Source: Pleodorina starrii (Eukaryota; Chlorophyta; Chlorophyceae; Chlamydomonadales; Volvocaceae). From it: a stretch of 64,000 bases of DNA. The position numbers and the translations under genes were made by a program. Where the stretch lies: assembly GCA_030267565.1 (NCBI GenBank), contig BRXU01000030.1, forward strand, positions 887,001 to 951,000. Reading direction: 5' to 3'. Positions 44,701 through 55,319 of the stretch are shown in pieces; the stretch's first letter is position 1, and every line of letters begins with the position of its first letter. The notes under the pieces are model-generated. The model ran no database searches and was not told the origin of the DNA. It saw only the letters and a program-made list of their open reading frames with translations.

Positions 44701-46380
44701 GGAGCGCTGCGGAGGCTCATGCAGGTGCGTGGGCGGGTGGGCGGGTGTGTGTGTGTGTTGTGTGGTGGGCCTGGACGGCGCCTGGAAGCCCTCTCTGCTG
44801 GCCGCCGCAACCCCTTCCGCGGCCCTTCCCCACCGCTTCCTCTCGTTGTAAGAAGCGGCGGGCCCAACCCTTCCGAGCACCGTTTCCGCACGTTCCAAAG
44901 TAAGCAACTTGGGAAGGTGGAAGGCGAAACCCCTTCCTCCCAATTCCTGCTCCCTCCCATGTCCCAACACACACACACACACTCTTCCCACTTCCCACTT
45001 GCAGCTCCTGGATCCGCAGCTTCACGCCTTCTTCGAGCGGCGCGACTGCCTCAGCTACTACTTTGCCTTCCGCTGGCTGCTCATCCTCTTCAAGCGCGAG
45101 TTCAAGTAAGCAGCCCGTCCGGGCCCCTTCGGGGGAGTATTGGATCGGATGGGGATGGATAAAGCTGAATCAGCAGCATCGTTACGTTGCGTAGAGATTC
45201 GATAACGACTTGATTCATATGTTATTCAGCATCATAGTATCGTTTTGTGGCAGGCTTCTGGGCCCAACCGCATTTTCAGATGTTTCCCTGGTCACTTCAG
45301 CACTTCAGCGCTGGCCATCTTGGCAACCAGATACTCCTGTTCCAGGGCAGGAAGGTGTGGGTCTACCTGTGAGCCTGTCTGCCGGCTCAACCAACCGACC
45401 AACCAACTGTTTAACCAAACCAATTAACGAACCAACCAACCAACTGTTAACCAAACCAACCAACCAGGTTCGAGGAGGTGCTGACCCTGTGGGAGGCCTG
45501 CTGGTCCTGCCGCCGTACTCGCCACCTGCACCTCTACCTGGCGGCGGCGGTGCTGGTGCACCACCGGTGGGTACTGGTAGTTGTTGCCGTTACCGTTATG
45601 CCCTGCAGTTGACGGTTGGCGGTTGGCTGGTGCCGCGCATCGATTCGTCGGAGGCTGTTGCTCCATCCCGATAAGGCAGCTGCCGATGAGTTCGGATGAG
45701 AAGGGGCTTGTGGGTGCGGGCATGAATGCGACGGCGCACGCCCTCACCCCCCATTCATGGTTCTTCCCTTTCTCTTCCTGGGAAGGAGCGCAGGGGCTAC
45801 GTAGGGGTAACACGACGTCGAACGCACCCACCACCCAGCGCCGCCGACTGCTCCCAATCGCCTAAACTATAGTCCCTTCCAAACGTCACGGCGCCACGGC
45901 CCGCCCCTCCCCGCTCCGGTCCTCCGGTTTCAACCCCTCTCCCTCTCTCCCTCCCACCCACCCACGTTAGGCCCGCGCGCCCGCCCCCATCGCCACACCA
46001 GCACCGACTCCGCGCCTCCTCTCTCATCCCTTGCTTCCCGACTCCCCCCTGTTACAAACATCCCCCTCCCTGGACAGCTTGTCCTTGCTCTCCTCCCCCT
46101 CACACTCCCCCAAAACACACACACCAGCGACGCATCGCACCCTTAAGCCTTCACCCCTCTTCCTTCCTTCAAACACCTCTTCCCCTCCCCCTGCCACACT
46201 CCCACGTGCAATACACGCAGCCGCGTCATCCTGTCGTCGGACTTGGACTTCGACGGCATGCTGCGTCTGTCCATCGGACTGGCGGGTCGGCTGGAGCTGC
46301 AGCCGCTGCTGGAGACGGCGGAGGCTCTGGCGGGGTATGCGGGGGAGGCGGGCAGCGAGGTAACCGCGTGGCTGCCCTAA
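38757..46380 (+). CDS. TBC-domain Rab GTPase-activating protein, TBC1D15/GYP7 type
   Basis: Twelve exons: 38757-38899, 39910-40225, 40330-40654, 41148-41362, 41687-42758, 43069-43214, 43747-43806, 44186-44356, 44578-44724, 45005-45105, 45468-45566, 46221-46380. All phases agree (2,955 nt, 984 residues). The amino-terminal half has VFVREGVAVWP...ERILGRLSLVKQ..VLFMAWLPY and SLLVVLTSGVTLPPLHFTRGG. These match the lipid/Rab7-binding region of TBC1D15 relatives. A long acidic and Ala/Gly-rich insert (exon 5) precedes SAEEWAAMFDAEGRL and the TBC domain. The arginine finger is in VDKDVRRTDR (V773..D776..R779) and the glutamine finger in YCQ (814-816), followed by GMSD. Both catalytic residues are present, so it should accelerate GTP hydrolysis on a Rab, probably on endosome/lysosome-type membranes. 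The terminal LDFDGMLRLS and TAEALAG also fit. The first exon and its 1-kb intron are less certain, and 46380 could be read past by a GTAACC donor. Confidence 0.85.
43955..44178 (+). repeat. 27-bp minisatellite in a RabGAP intron
   Basis: About six copies of a 27-bp unit (ATTATCACAATCGCCCTCAT plus CTTCTCC) from 43982, flanked by shorter ATCATCACCCTCATCTTCTC variants. It fills most of intron 43807-44185. The unit length is a multiple of three, so frames stay open on both strands, but it is not exonic. Confidence 0.9.
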
Positions 46381-48374
46381 TACGGTAGTGGGAACTGAGG
46401 GGGGGGGGGCACGGGAGGCACGGGAGCGCGAGGGCGAGGGGGTTTGACCTCAGGACTTCCCCGCTGGCCTCCTTGGTCGCTTCCGTCCCGTTGGATCCTG
46501 GTAATTCAAATATTAATTAAACTTTAGAAGGGGGCAAGGGGCGGCACAACCGAGGAGAGGCCCGAGGGCGGCAATATTTTTGTACGTTGTCGTACACTCT
46601 GTATTGCAGTACAGGCGGCTTGGCCATCCAGTTGTACGATACGGTACCGAGCAAAGCTCAGGTTGTTGGATACGGTGTATCCCGAAGAGGGAGGCATGGC
46701 CAAGAGAGGGAGACAACTGCTATGAGGGGCGACTGTGAGGGTTTTGTGCACGCCGCTGCCGTGGTGGTGCCCCATTCGTCACTTCTTCTTTGTCGTACAT
46801 TCGTACTGCAGATAATCGGGCAACATGGGTCCGAAAGCTTACTCTTGTCTTTCTTTTGCGTGGTTCCCGGCAGTTGAAGGAGCGCGCATGCATGCACGCT
46901 GTGTGTGCGTGTGCGTGTGTGTTTTGATGGGGGGTTGGCACGCCTGAATGGATGCGGGGGTCGTACGGAGGTACGGTGGCATTTCGCAGGAGAGCGAGGA
47001 AGCACACTGATTCGCACAGCATCGGAGCGGTGCGGATGCTGGGCGGTGACCAGGGTGGAGGGTGAAGCGAGTTGAGTTTGACCGCGTGTTGCACTGTCGG
47101 CCACTCCGGCAGGGGCGGCGGGTGGGAGGGGTAGGGAGGGGTTTCCGGAGGCAGCGGGAGTTGAATGGCGGGGGACAAAGTCTTTTGCCCTTTTCCGACC
47201 GTCACCACACGCTTGGGTTTTTTTTGGCTGCTTCCGTTTCCCGCCGCAAAACGTCGTGTTGCGTCAATCCAGACGGTACTTCAGGCAGCGGCAGAGCTGG
47301 GTACAGCCGCGTCTCCTTCCGTTCCTGCGTTCTCGCGGTGTCACATCCGCGTCTGCTGTTCAAGGTGGTTAGAATCGTTGGGCAGGGTTGGGCCATTTGC
47401 TTGTGGCACGTCACTGTCTGGATTGTGTCTCTCTTAAAAGGGTTTGCCTGAGGATCGACATAATACAACTTCCGTGGGTCAAAAACCAATTTTCGTGGCT
47501 AGGGTGGAGACGCGCCGTACGGACGCGGGTAGTCTGAGATACAGTGTCGGGGCGCCGAAACGGCGCGAGGGCAGGAGGGTACAGGAGGCCTTGCAAACAA
47601 GGAAAACAGGTTAACAGGTGCCGCAGCTGCCTGCGCGCCGAGCTAAGTATGCCACGCATGACAGGGCGGGTGGGCAAAGCCGCGGGATGCACGTCACAGG
47701 TGTCGGCTACTGGAGGGTCTCCCGTTGAGCCGGCCAACAGGTGTTTGGGGTAACTTGCAGCGGGCGTGACTCCCAGAAGAAGAGCGCTTGCACTGCTTCC
47801 GGGGCACCTGGGGAACGACGCCAAGCGTAATCTCTCGGCATGTACGCCGTACGCTAACTGCCTTGACAGCTGCTCTCCTCACTGTGAGAGCTGCGAGCTG
47901 CTCCCCGTGTGACTCGCCATCGCCAGGAACCTACAACGCGCTGGTATCCATGCATAGACGCCTCCGTGCAGCTTTACCGGGTCCCCCAGGGCTGAACGAT
48001 AGAGTGGGACGGCAATTCACCCAGAGTGCCACTGAACGCGCGTTGGAGTGCGACGGAAACCCCGAAACGATTCACAGTGCAGTTACGCGAGGCTAGATGC
48101 AGTGTATAAACTAAACATGTATAAACTGCTTAGTCTTCGGCGCTCTTTGGCTGATGCTCAACTCGTGTGGGCTCGCAGTTGAAGACCTAGTGCACTGGCT
48201 TCACTAATGCAAATGAATTATAAAGGTGTAACCACTTGAAGTTTGTCTGCGCGCAAAGTTTGGCCCGTATAGAATTTGGTTTCGGGGCTCCGGTTGGGCC
48301 TTGTGCCTCCGCCTGCCTGAAGGGAGCGTGCAACATTCGGTTCTCCCTCTTTCCTGCTTTGACTGGTCGAAACC
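46381..48374. other. Intergenic region between the RabGAP and RPL7 genes
   Basis: No gene recognised in about 2 kb. The left part must include the RabGAP 3' untranslated region, although I could not find a clear TGTAA. The right part ends in a pyrimidine-rich leader (CTCCCTCTTTCCTGCTTTGA) just before the RPL7 start, as in many ribosomal-protein genes. Confidence 0.5.
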
Positions 48375-51232
48375 ATGTCGACCGTAGTGCCAGAGCTCCT
48401 TGCTAAGAAGCGCAAGCGGGACGAGCAGGCTGCCGCCGAGCGGGCAGCGGCTGCTCTGGAGTCTCGCAAGAAGGCCCGGACCACGCGCAAGGAAATCTTC
48501 AAGCGCGCGGAGAAGTATGTGGCCGAGTACCGCTCCCAGGTACAGCACGGGCTGAGAACAGGAGTCTCAACTTGGCGAGGCAGCAGACATCCGCGGTGGT
48601 CTCGACTTTAAGCATGCCGCCTGGGTATATTTAAACAACTTATTGGCAGCAGCAAGCGGCCCGTGGAGCGTCTAGCAGCTCGGAGGTCGGAGCGGCAGCC
48701 GCCCTTGGCGGCTGGTTCAGCTAGCATTGGAGTTGCTGCAGCCCGGGAAGTCGGCTTACAGTTGAAATGGAGAAATCGCTTGAAATGACACATGGGCTTT
48801 GTTGGAGCATGATTTCAGCTGGGTCCGCCGTAAGCTGACGCGAGTGTCCATGGTCCATCGCACATGCTCACAGGAGAAGGACCAGGTCCGCCTGAAGCGT
48901 GAGGCCAAGGCTAAGGGTGGCTTCTATGTGCCGCCCGAGGCTAAGGTCATCTTCGTGATGCGCATTCGCGGTCTCAACAAGATTGCCCCGAAGGTAATTG
49001 GCAGCGGGGTGCAAAGCAAGTCGGGAGCGATATAAATGACGGGATGCAGCATCTAGGCCCTTCGGATGTAGCCGTTTGGCCCAGCGGCGCAGCACTGTCA
49101 GCTCGTTTCGTTCGCCTGGGGTGTCGTCGAGGGGAGCTGCGTCGCGCTTCGGGAGGGGTTTCCATGCATTCAGAAGTGCAAGCGGACGAGCAGACCGTGC
49201 TGCCCAACGGTCATATAAACACAGGCATTTGTACACACCCCCCAGTCCCCCGTTTCAGCACACGTGTGCTTGATTGCACATCGCTTACCCCTCTCCTGGG
49301 TCTTCTGCCCGCGCGTCCTCCATACAGACGAAGAAGATCCTGCAGCTGCTCCGCCTGAAGCAGCTGAACATGGGCGTCTTCCTCAAGGTAAGACACGACC
49401 ATAAGTCTCCCGTATTCCGGGATCCAGCAAGGACACGACCAGTACGCTCGTCGTCTGGGGTCCAGCATTCCGGGGCGTCGAAAGCTGGCCCCACCATGCG
49501 CTGCTGTCATTCCCATGCTAAGGAGCGATCCATAACATATGGCCATGTCTCTGTCCCCGCTCGGTAAAGGTGAGCAAGCCGGTGCTGAACATGCTTCAGC
49601 GCGTGGAGCCGTACGTGTCCTTCGGCTACCCGAACCTGAAGTCCGTGCGGGAGCTGATCTACAAGCGTGGGTACGCCAAGGTAAGAAGACGCGGGGGCTT
49701 GGTTGCCGCTTCTTCATGGGCTAGGTTATGGGGAAGGGTATTGGTTTTGACCCACGATTGAGACCCACATTGAGCCCAGCCCAGTTGGGTGCCGGGCACG
49801 GAAGTGTACGGACTGAGATGCAGGCCACGCATGTGACGGAGAATCGGGACGCGGCGCGCCGAAAGAGCGATGCACAAAGCATGAAGCATGGCTTCACTGT
49901 GGGATTCCAGATACAGGCACATGACTTGGATGTGGATGAACGGCCAAACAGCCAAGTCGGGGAATCTCGGGGCGGACGTCCGAATGTCCGGGAGTGGTCA
50001 GGGTAATCTGCAACAGGAAGGCAGGGAAGTTGTGGGCATCTGGGTTTGGAGAGGTGATGCCTTCACCTGGCAATGTGTCCTTGGTTTGGCCTGGGAATAG
50101 CCTGAGATCGTCCGTACCCTTCATTGATCGATGCGCGCAGATCAAGGGCAACCGCATCCCGCTGACGGACAACAGGATCATCGAGGAGGTAAGCCGACAC
50201 CCGAATTTGGGTTGCGGGAAGGCGCGGGGACGTGCCGGGTCGGGGTTGGGTCATGGCCATGTGCCGTCTGTGGGTTTCCGTCTAGGCGAGTCCACGTCGG
50301 TGGATTTGGGCTTCTTTGTGTGGTACGAGCTGGTGCGACGAAGAAGGTTAAACCGGTATTACCTACGACCGGCAATACGGTGGCGCTACATGTTGTGCGG
50401 ATCCCTCGCGTGAGTCCCGGATGTCACGCGCTCGGACATGGAGTCCCGCAACTGAACAGACGTGATGAACATTTTGAGGGACGGGCATAACTACGCGGTC
50501 TGGGAGGAACGGGGTCTGGGAGGGGACCCACTGGTGGGCTTTGGGTCTCCCACGATTCCCGCCATCGCGTCGTCGCTGGGTGCGGAGCCGAGGCGCGAGG
50601 AGGTCGCTTGCCGATTGGGAACAGTCGCGCGTGGTGTTGGTGTTGGTTCGGGGCGCCTGCCGCGATACATCCCTCAGCTGTGCTGTGCTCAGCGTCTCAA
50701 GTTGTGCTTATACCGGCGGTTGTTGGGTCACGGCCCTTGTCGTCCCACACGCTCTCGCAGCGGCTTGCGTAGCGCGCGGTGTCTTGCCCCACCATTTCGC
50801 TGGTCGGTTACAGCCGCGGCACCCGCGCGGGAAGGCTGCACCATTCCCCCTGTTCCCGTTGCCAGACGCGCAACCACGCCGGGCGTTGCACAGGTCCCGC
50901 TCACGCCCATCTGGTTGCACACGCTTCCGCCCGTGCGCCTGACCTATTCATTCTCTGACCCAGCTCCCTGCGCCTCGTGCATCTATCCACCCACCCTCCT
51001 CGCTCTCCCCATTCAGCACCTGGGCAAGCACGGGCTCATCTGCGTGGAGGACCTGGTGCACGAGATCTTCACGTGCGGCCCCAAGTTCAAGGAGGTCAGC
51101 ACCTTCCTGTGGCCCTTCAAGCTGTCGTCGCCCAAGGGTGGCATGGACAAGAAGCGCCTGCACTACGTCGAGGGCGGCCAGGCCGGCAACCGCGAGGACA
51201 AGATCAACGCCTTCATCCGCAAGATGAACTAA
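48375..51232 (+). CDS. RPL7: 60S ribosomal protein L7 (uL30)
   Basis: Six exons: 48375-48539, 48874-48993, 49328-49387, 49570-49680, 50141-50188, 51017-51232, all joined in phase 0. They give 239 residues, the usual length for eukaryotic L7. The ATG at 48375 begins [18 protein letters not shown], the basic N-terminal extension of eukaryotic L7. The core follows: [101 protein letters not shown] and a C-terminal [15 protein letters not shown]. It is a structural protein of the large cytosolic ribosomal subunit. Codon usage is typical of a highly expressed gene. All introns are in phase 0, and exon 4 uses an AAAG acceptor. The gene faces CCB4 tail to tail. Confidence 0.97.
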
Positions 51233-51497
51233 GCGGCCCGCGGCGATGCAGCAGCAGCATTAGATGCAGCAGCAGCAGCGGCCGAGGCGGCAGCAGCAAG
51301 CGCAGGCGAGATTTTCTGCTGAGGCAGAGGCCCTGGCGGCGGCTGCGGCGGCGACAGCAGCGCTGGTGGGAGCCGGCGTGGTCGTGGATCGCACCCTCGC
51401 CTGCCGGGGCTTGCGCGGCGGCGCCACGCGCCGTGCCTGCGCTTGGCGGCTGTGCGTTGATCCTCGTGATGCGGCTTGGTTTTTCGGTGGGAAAGCC

Positions 51498-51502
51498 TGT
51501 AA
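51498..51502 (+). terminator. TGTAA polyadenylation signal of RPL7
   Basis: TGTAA 266 nt downstream of the RPL7 stop. It is the standard volvocine signal and lies in a suitable position. Confidence 0.7.
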
Positions 51503-51591
51503 CGCGTTTTCGGTGACTCGCTCGGCCCTGATTCTTCTGGCTTCTTTTTTGCAAAGCGCACGGCCATGACTGGAGCGTTTACATTAGCCAA

Positions 51592-51642
51592 GGTGGGTGC
51601 TTTAGCCAAGGGCTGCTATAGCCCTTAGCTAAAGCACCCACC
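51592..51642. repeat. 51-bp near-perfect hairpin between convergent genes
   Basis: GGTGGGTGCTTTAGC pairs with GCTAAAGCACCCACC, and the inner AAGGGCT pairs with AGCCCTT, leaving a loop of about five bases. Arms are 23 nt with a single mismatch. It lies about 90 nt after the RPL7 poly(A) signal and upstream of the CCB4 3' end, so it sits between the two convergent transcripts. Confidence 0.9.
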
Positions 51643-51863
51643 ATGGGAACCTATTCATGCGGGCGAGGACTACAGCCACCGACTACTGCGACATGGGGGG
51701 TTTCGAATTTCATCTAGGGCGCGGGCTCATTGGAGTCAAGGGAAGTTCGCGCGCAGTCGTCGTTATTTGTGGGGTTACCTGACCGAGAAACGGAATATCT
51801 GAGGGAGCTGGGGGTTCTCTTGACGGATGAAGGGCAAATCTAGCCTTGGCATCCGATGCAGCG

Positions 51864-51868
51864 TTACA
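51864..51868 (-). terminator. TGTAA polyadenylation signal of CCB4
   Basis: TGTAA on the minus strand about 170 nt past the CCB4 stop at 52039. A second TGTAA lies at 51579-51583 on the same strand. Confidence 0.6.
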
Positions 51869-52038
51869 GCATACCATATCTGCCACGGCATTGGCCTTGC
51901 CCCCTCAAAAACCACGTGGAGCTGCGCCTAAAGACACAAGACATTACGAATCTACCAGCTCTGCGTCCTTCAGCAGCCAGCTCCGACTGCCAGAACGCAA
52001 AACAATGAACAGAAGATCGCAGGACAGCCGCGGCCGGC

Positions 52039-55000
52039 TCAGACGAAAGCCGCCAACTTGTCCGCCACAGCCCCGACCCAAGCCCGCTCCCGCTCGGTCA
52101 GCGCCCTGCAGGAGGCAAAGGCGGGACAAAGGGCGGGGGCGCGGTGCGAGGCGGGCGACAAGTGCGCTCAGCAGCGGCCAACGGTTCGGTCAGCAGCAAC
52201 GGCAGTGGAATGCACGACCCCACTTAAAATCCTACATTCTTTTCCCCCCCATCCGGCCGCGAGGATGCCGGGCCCGATGGCACTGCACACACACGCCGTT
52301 GTGCCCCTCAACCCTCCAGAGACGCCCTCCCGAGTCGCCACCCTTTCCCCCCCCCCGGGAACCCTCATCGTGCAGTACATAACAGCGGTTCACCCTCCCT
52401 ACCAGCTCGCACCCCCCCCCGCCAAACCCCCAAACCAAGTGCGCGCTCACGTCATCCCGTGAGAGCACCCCGCACTAACTGCAGCCAACGTAACCATGTG
52501 CAAATGCAAAGACGGGACTTGTAACCCTTAACAATCAAGAGCACCCCGCCTGCACAACCCGGCACTGACCCGCTCCCCGCGGCCCTCCCCGCCGACACGC
52601 CACCACCACCCGCACCGCCCAGCCTCATCCTTCCCCGCCCCCGCCCCAGCCTCAGCCGCATCCCCCCCGCCCCAGCCTCAGCCTAGCCCCCTCGCCCCCC
52701 CCCCCAGCCCCAGCCCCCCCAGCCTAGCCCGCCCAGTCCCGCCGCACCCCCCGGACTCCGACATACCCGCGGACCCCGCCCCGCACAGCTGACCCGCTCA
52801 CCTGGGCCGCTCCGAAAACACAACCAGCACGCCCTGCCGGCCGTCGGCCGCGCCGCCGTCGATGCGCTGGGCCAGGAGGCACTGCGCGCCCGCGGGCAGC
52901 GCCGCCAGCGACTGCATCCCCGCCGGCCCGAACCCGGAGCGTTCCGGCAGCCACAGCTGCTGGTGCTGCTGTGTTGCGGTCCCAGACCCGGACCCGGCCG
53001 CCGCGGCGACCAGCTCGGCTAGTTTGCTGCCGCCGTTGGCCGCAAGGTCCTGTGCAGGCAGAAGGCAAAAGGGGAGAGCCAAGACAAGAAAAGCGTTTCG
53101 CAAAATGGACGCACCGGATCCGCTACTTGAGGCATATCTACCGCACACGACTGTTGGCGAATATCGATGCTTCAGACATTGTTCCGTGTACCGAGGGCCT
53201 CGCGAGAACGACGACTCAGGGTTCAACATGGCTCGTTGTGCGAGTACGGCGAATCAACTGGCCAAAGCAGCCCTTATGAGCGTGCGATGGTGCCGTTGCT
53301 GCATGTTGGCTTCGAAGGTTTGGTCAGAGGCGATGGCGATCGGAGGGACGACCGGAGGAGTTTGTTTTGGATTCTGGTCCGCGGGTGCTGGTCCGCGGGT
53401 GCACGACGATGTGAGCCACGATGGATGCCTTCCTTGCGTTGCGTTGCGGTGCATTGGGGTGCGCCGCGCGGCCGCTCCATTCGAGGGCAAGGGCAAGGGC
53501 GATAAGGCAGCCCCAACCAAACCCACTTCACCCCAACCAAACCCAGCGGGTAACCCAGCTGGTCGAATGATACCCGTAAACCCGACCCCATAGAATGCCA
53601 CCCCACAGGTCACCTGCCGCCTTGGACTGGCATACTCCACCCCAGGTCACCCCAGGTCACCCCTCCCCTCTCCTCTCCTCTCCTCTCCTCCCCTCCCCTC
53701 CCCTCCCCTCCCCTCCCCTCCCCTCCCCTCCCCCCACCCCCCACCCCCCTCCCCCCACCCCCCACCCCCCCCTCCCCCCACCCCCCTCACCTGAGACATG
53801 GCAGCCAGGGATCCAGCCGCGTCGCCCGGCTGCACCACCCGGGAGCCCAGGGCACCGCGAGCCAGGAGCACCCGCCCGCCCGCAGCCACCAGCAGGCCGC
53901 AGCAGTTGGTGTTCTTCAGCAGCGAAAACGAAGCCCAGGCAAGCTCCTGAGCATAATCATCATCAGCATCATCATCATCAGCAGCAGCAGCGGTGGCAAG
54001 AGCAAGAGCAGCAAGTAGCAGCATCAGACCGTCCGTGACAACAGCCGCAGCGCATGCCGAAGGCAAGTCGGCGCGCGCGGAAAGTTGGGAAAGGGGTTAT
54101 GCGGGGCCTCGTTGGAATGATGGGAGCATCGTTGCAGGCGCTGCGAAAGGGCCGGCATCGCCGATGGCACAGACACAGCCCGGAGGAGCAGCGTATCCGT
54201 CCGTCTCTGACGTAGCATGGCGTGGTTCGCGTTGTGGGGTTGATGTCATTGGGTGGTGATGCGCCCGACCCAGAAGTCCCGCCCCGCCCCCGCCGGTGCC
54301 AGTGCCGGCACCTGCACCTGCCTGTGCGCGCAACGCACCTTCCCCACCCCCAACCCACCCCGGCGTCGCACGCACAACATATGGGCACGGCATCTGTACG
54401 ACATCTGCTTCTTCTGTCGTACATTCTACCCCAAGTACGGTACCTTCTTGGACGCCTCCGGCAAAGAAGGCTCCAAAAAGAAGCAGTTGGTGGAGCCTTC
54501 GATGTTGTCCGAGGTCTTTTGGCGACCTCGCCCGGGCATCGCCTCCCGCAGCCGCTCCTCAATGTCCGGTACGAACAGACACAGCGCTGCCAGCAGCGCA
54601 GCCAGCCACTCGGAGCGGAGCTGTTTGCGGCGGGGAGCGGTGCGGTGGGTCCGGAGGGCGGGGTGGGACCGGGTGGGGCAGGAGCGTGCAGCAGTTGTGA
54701 TCAAAACGGGCAGCTTCGGGAAGGGTACACGGAGCTCCGTGTAGTAAAAGCTGGGCGTGGTGGAGAGAGGGAGAGAGTACAGTGTTTGTTTTGGGTGGCG
54801 GTGTGAGGTTTGGGGTGAGGCGCAGTGAGGGAAGAGGTGGCAGCGGTGGTCAGGCAGGGGCCAGGGCGGGGAGGAGTGTGTGTGTGTTTGGGGGGGGGGC
54901 GGGGCTTAGAGCAGCGGCCGGACCTGGGCCTCTGGGGTGGGCTGCACGCCTGCGATGTGGTTGATCACCAGCAACGTGCCTAGCACGGCTCCCACGACGC

Positions 55001-55319
55001 GGGGAATCAGGCGGTCGTCAAAGCCGGGGATGCCCAGTGTGAAGCGGAAGACAGCCACATCGATGTCCTCATCGCCGAGTCCACCTGCGTGAAATGGGAA
55101 GGCGAGTTGAGACCTCACATCGCCGGCGTATACACAAGTAGATGTAATAAAATGATGTTAGGGATTGTCACCTCGTCGGTTGGTCTCAGCGTGGATGTGG
55201 GTAGGCCTGCGAGCGGGTCGTATGGTCCGTAAAGCTGCTGGCGCCCCCGGGGTCCGCAGAAGCCGGCTACGGACTAGTGGACACTGCGAGTTGAAGCATT
55301 TTAGGATTGTGTTTGACAT
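52039..55319 (-). CDS. CCB4: CCB4, cofactor assembly of complex C (cytochrome b6 haem ci attachment)
   Basis: Six exons (right to left): 55172-55319, 54924-55084, 54444-54620, 53791-53946, 52802-53049, 52039-52105. Phases agree and give 318 residues. The first exon is a Ser/Arg-rich chloroplast transit peptide (MSNTILKCFNSQCPLVRSRL). The mature part has VFRFTLGIPGFDDRLIPRVV followed by a membrane segment (GAVLGTLLVINHI), then LRSEWLAALLAALCLFVPDI as a second membrane segment. A soluble domain follows with ELAWASFSLLKNTNCCGLLV, ALPAGAQCLLAQ and GVLVVFSERPR. The last exon, ALTERERAWVGAVADKL, matches the RAW...A.K end of the family. This order is that of plant CCB4, which with CCB1-CCB3 attaches haem ci to cytochrome b6 in thylakoids. 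No annotated open frame shows it whole because it is split into small exons. CCB2 is the main alternative; the GIPGFDD and LAWAS motifs favour CCB4. Confidence 0.85.
53658..53790 (-). repeat. CCCCT-rich low-complexity tract in a CCB4 intron
   Basis: A run of (CTCCC)n and CCCCACCCC units on the + strand ends directly at the CCB4 donor at 53790. It lies wholly in the intron 53050-53790. Confidence 0.85.

Noticed and set aside
53978..54024. ATG at 54024 with a signal-peptide-like MLLLAALALATAAAA as start of a secreted protein
   Set aside because: It lies in the CCB4 intron just before a normal acceptor at 53947; the upstream CCB4 exons join in frame and carry conserved motifs.
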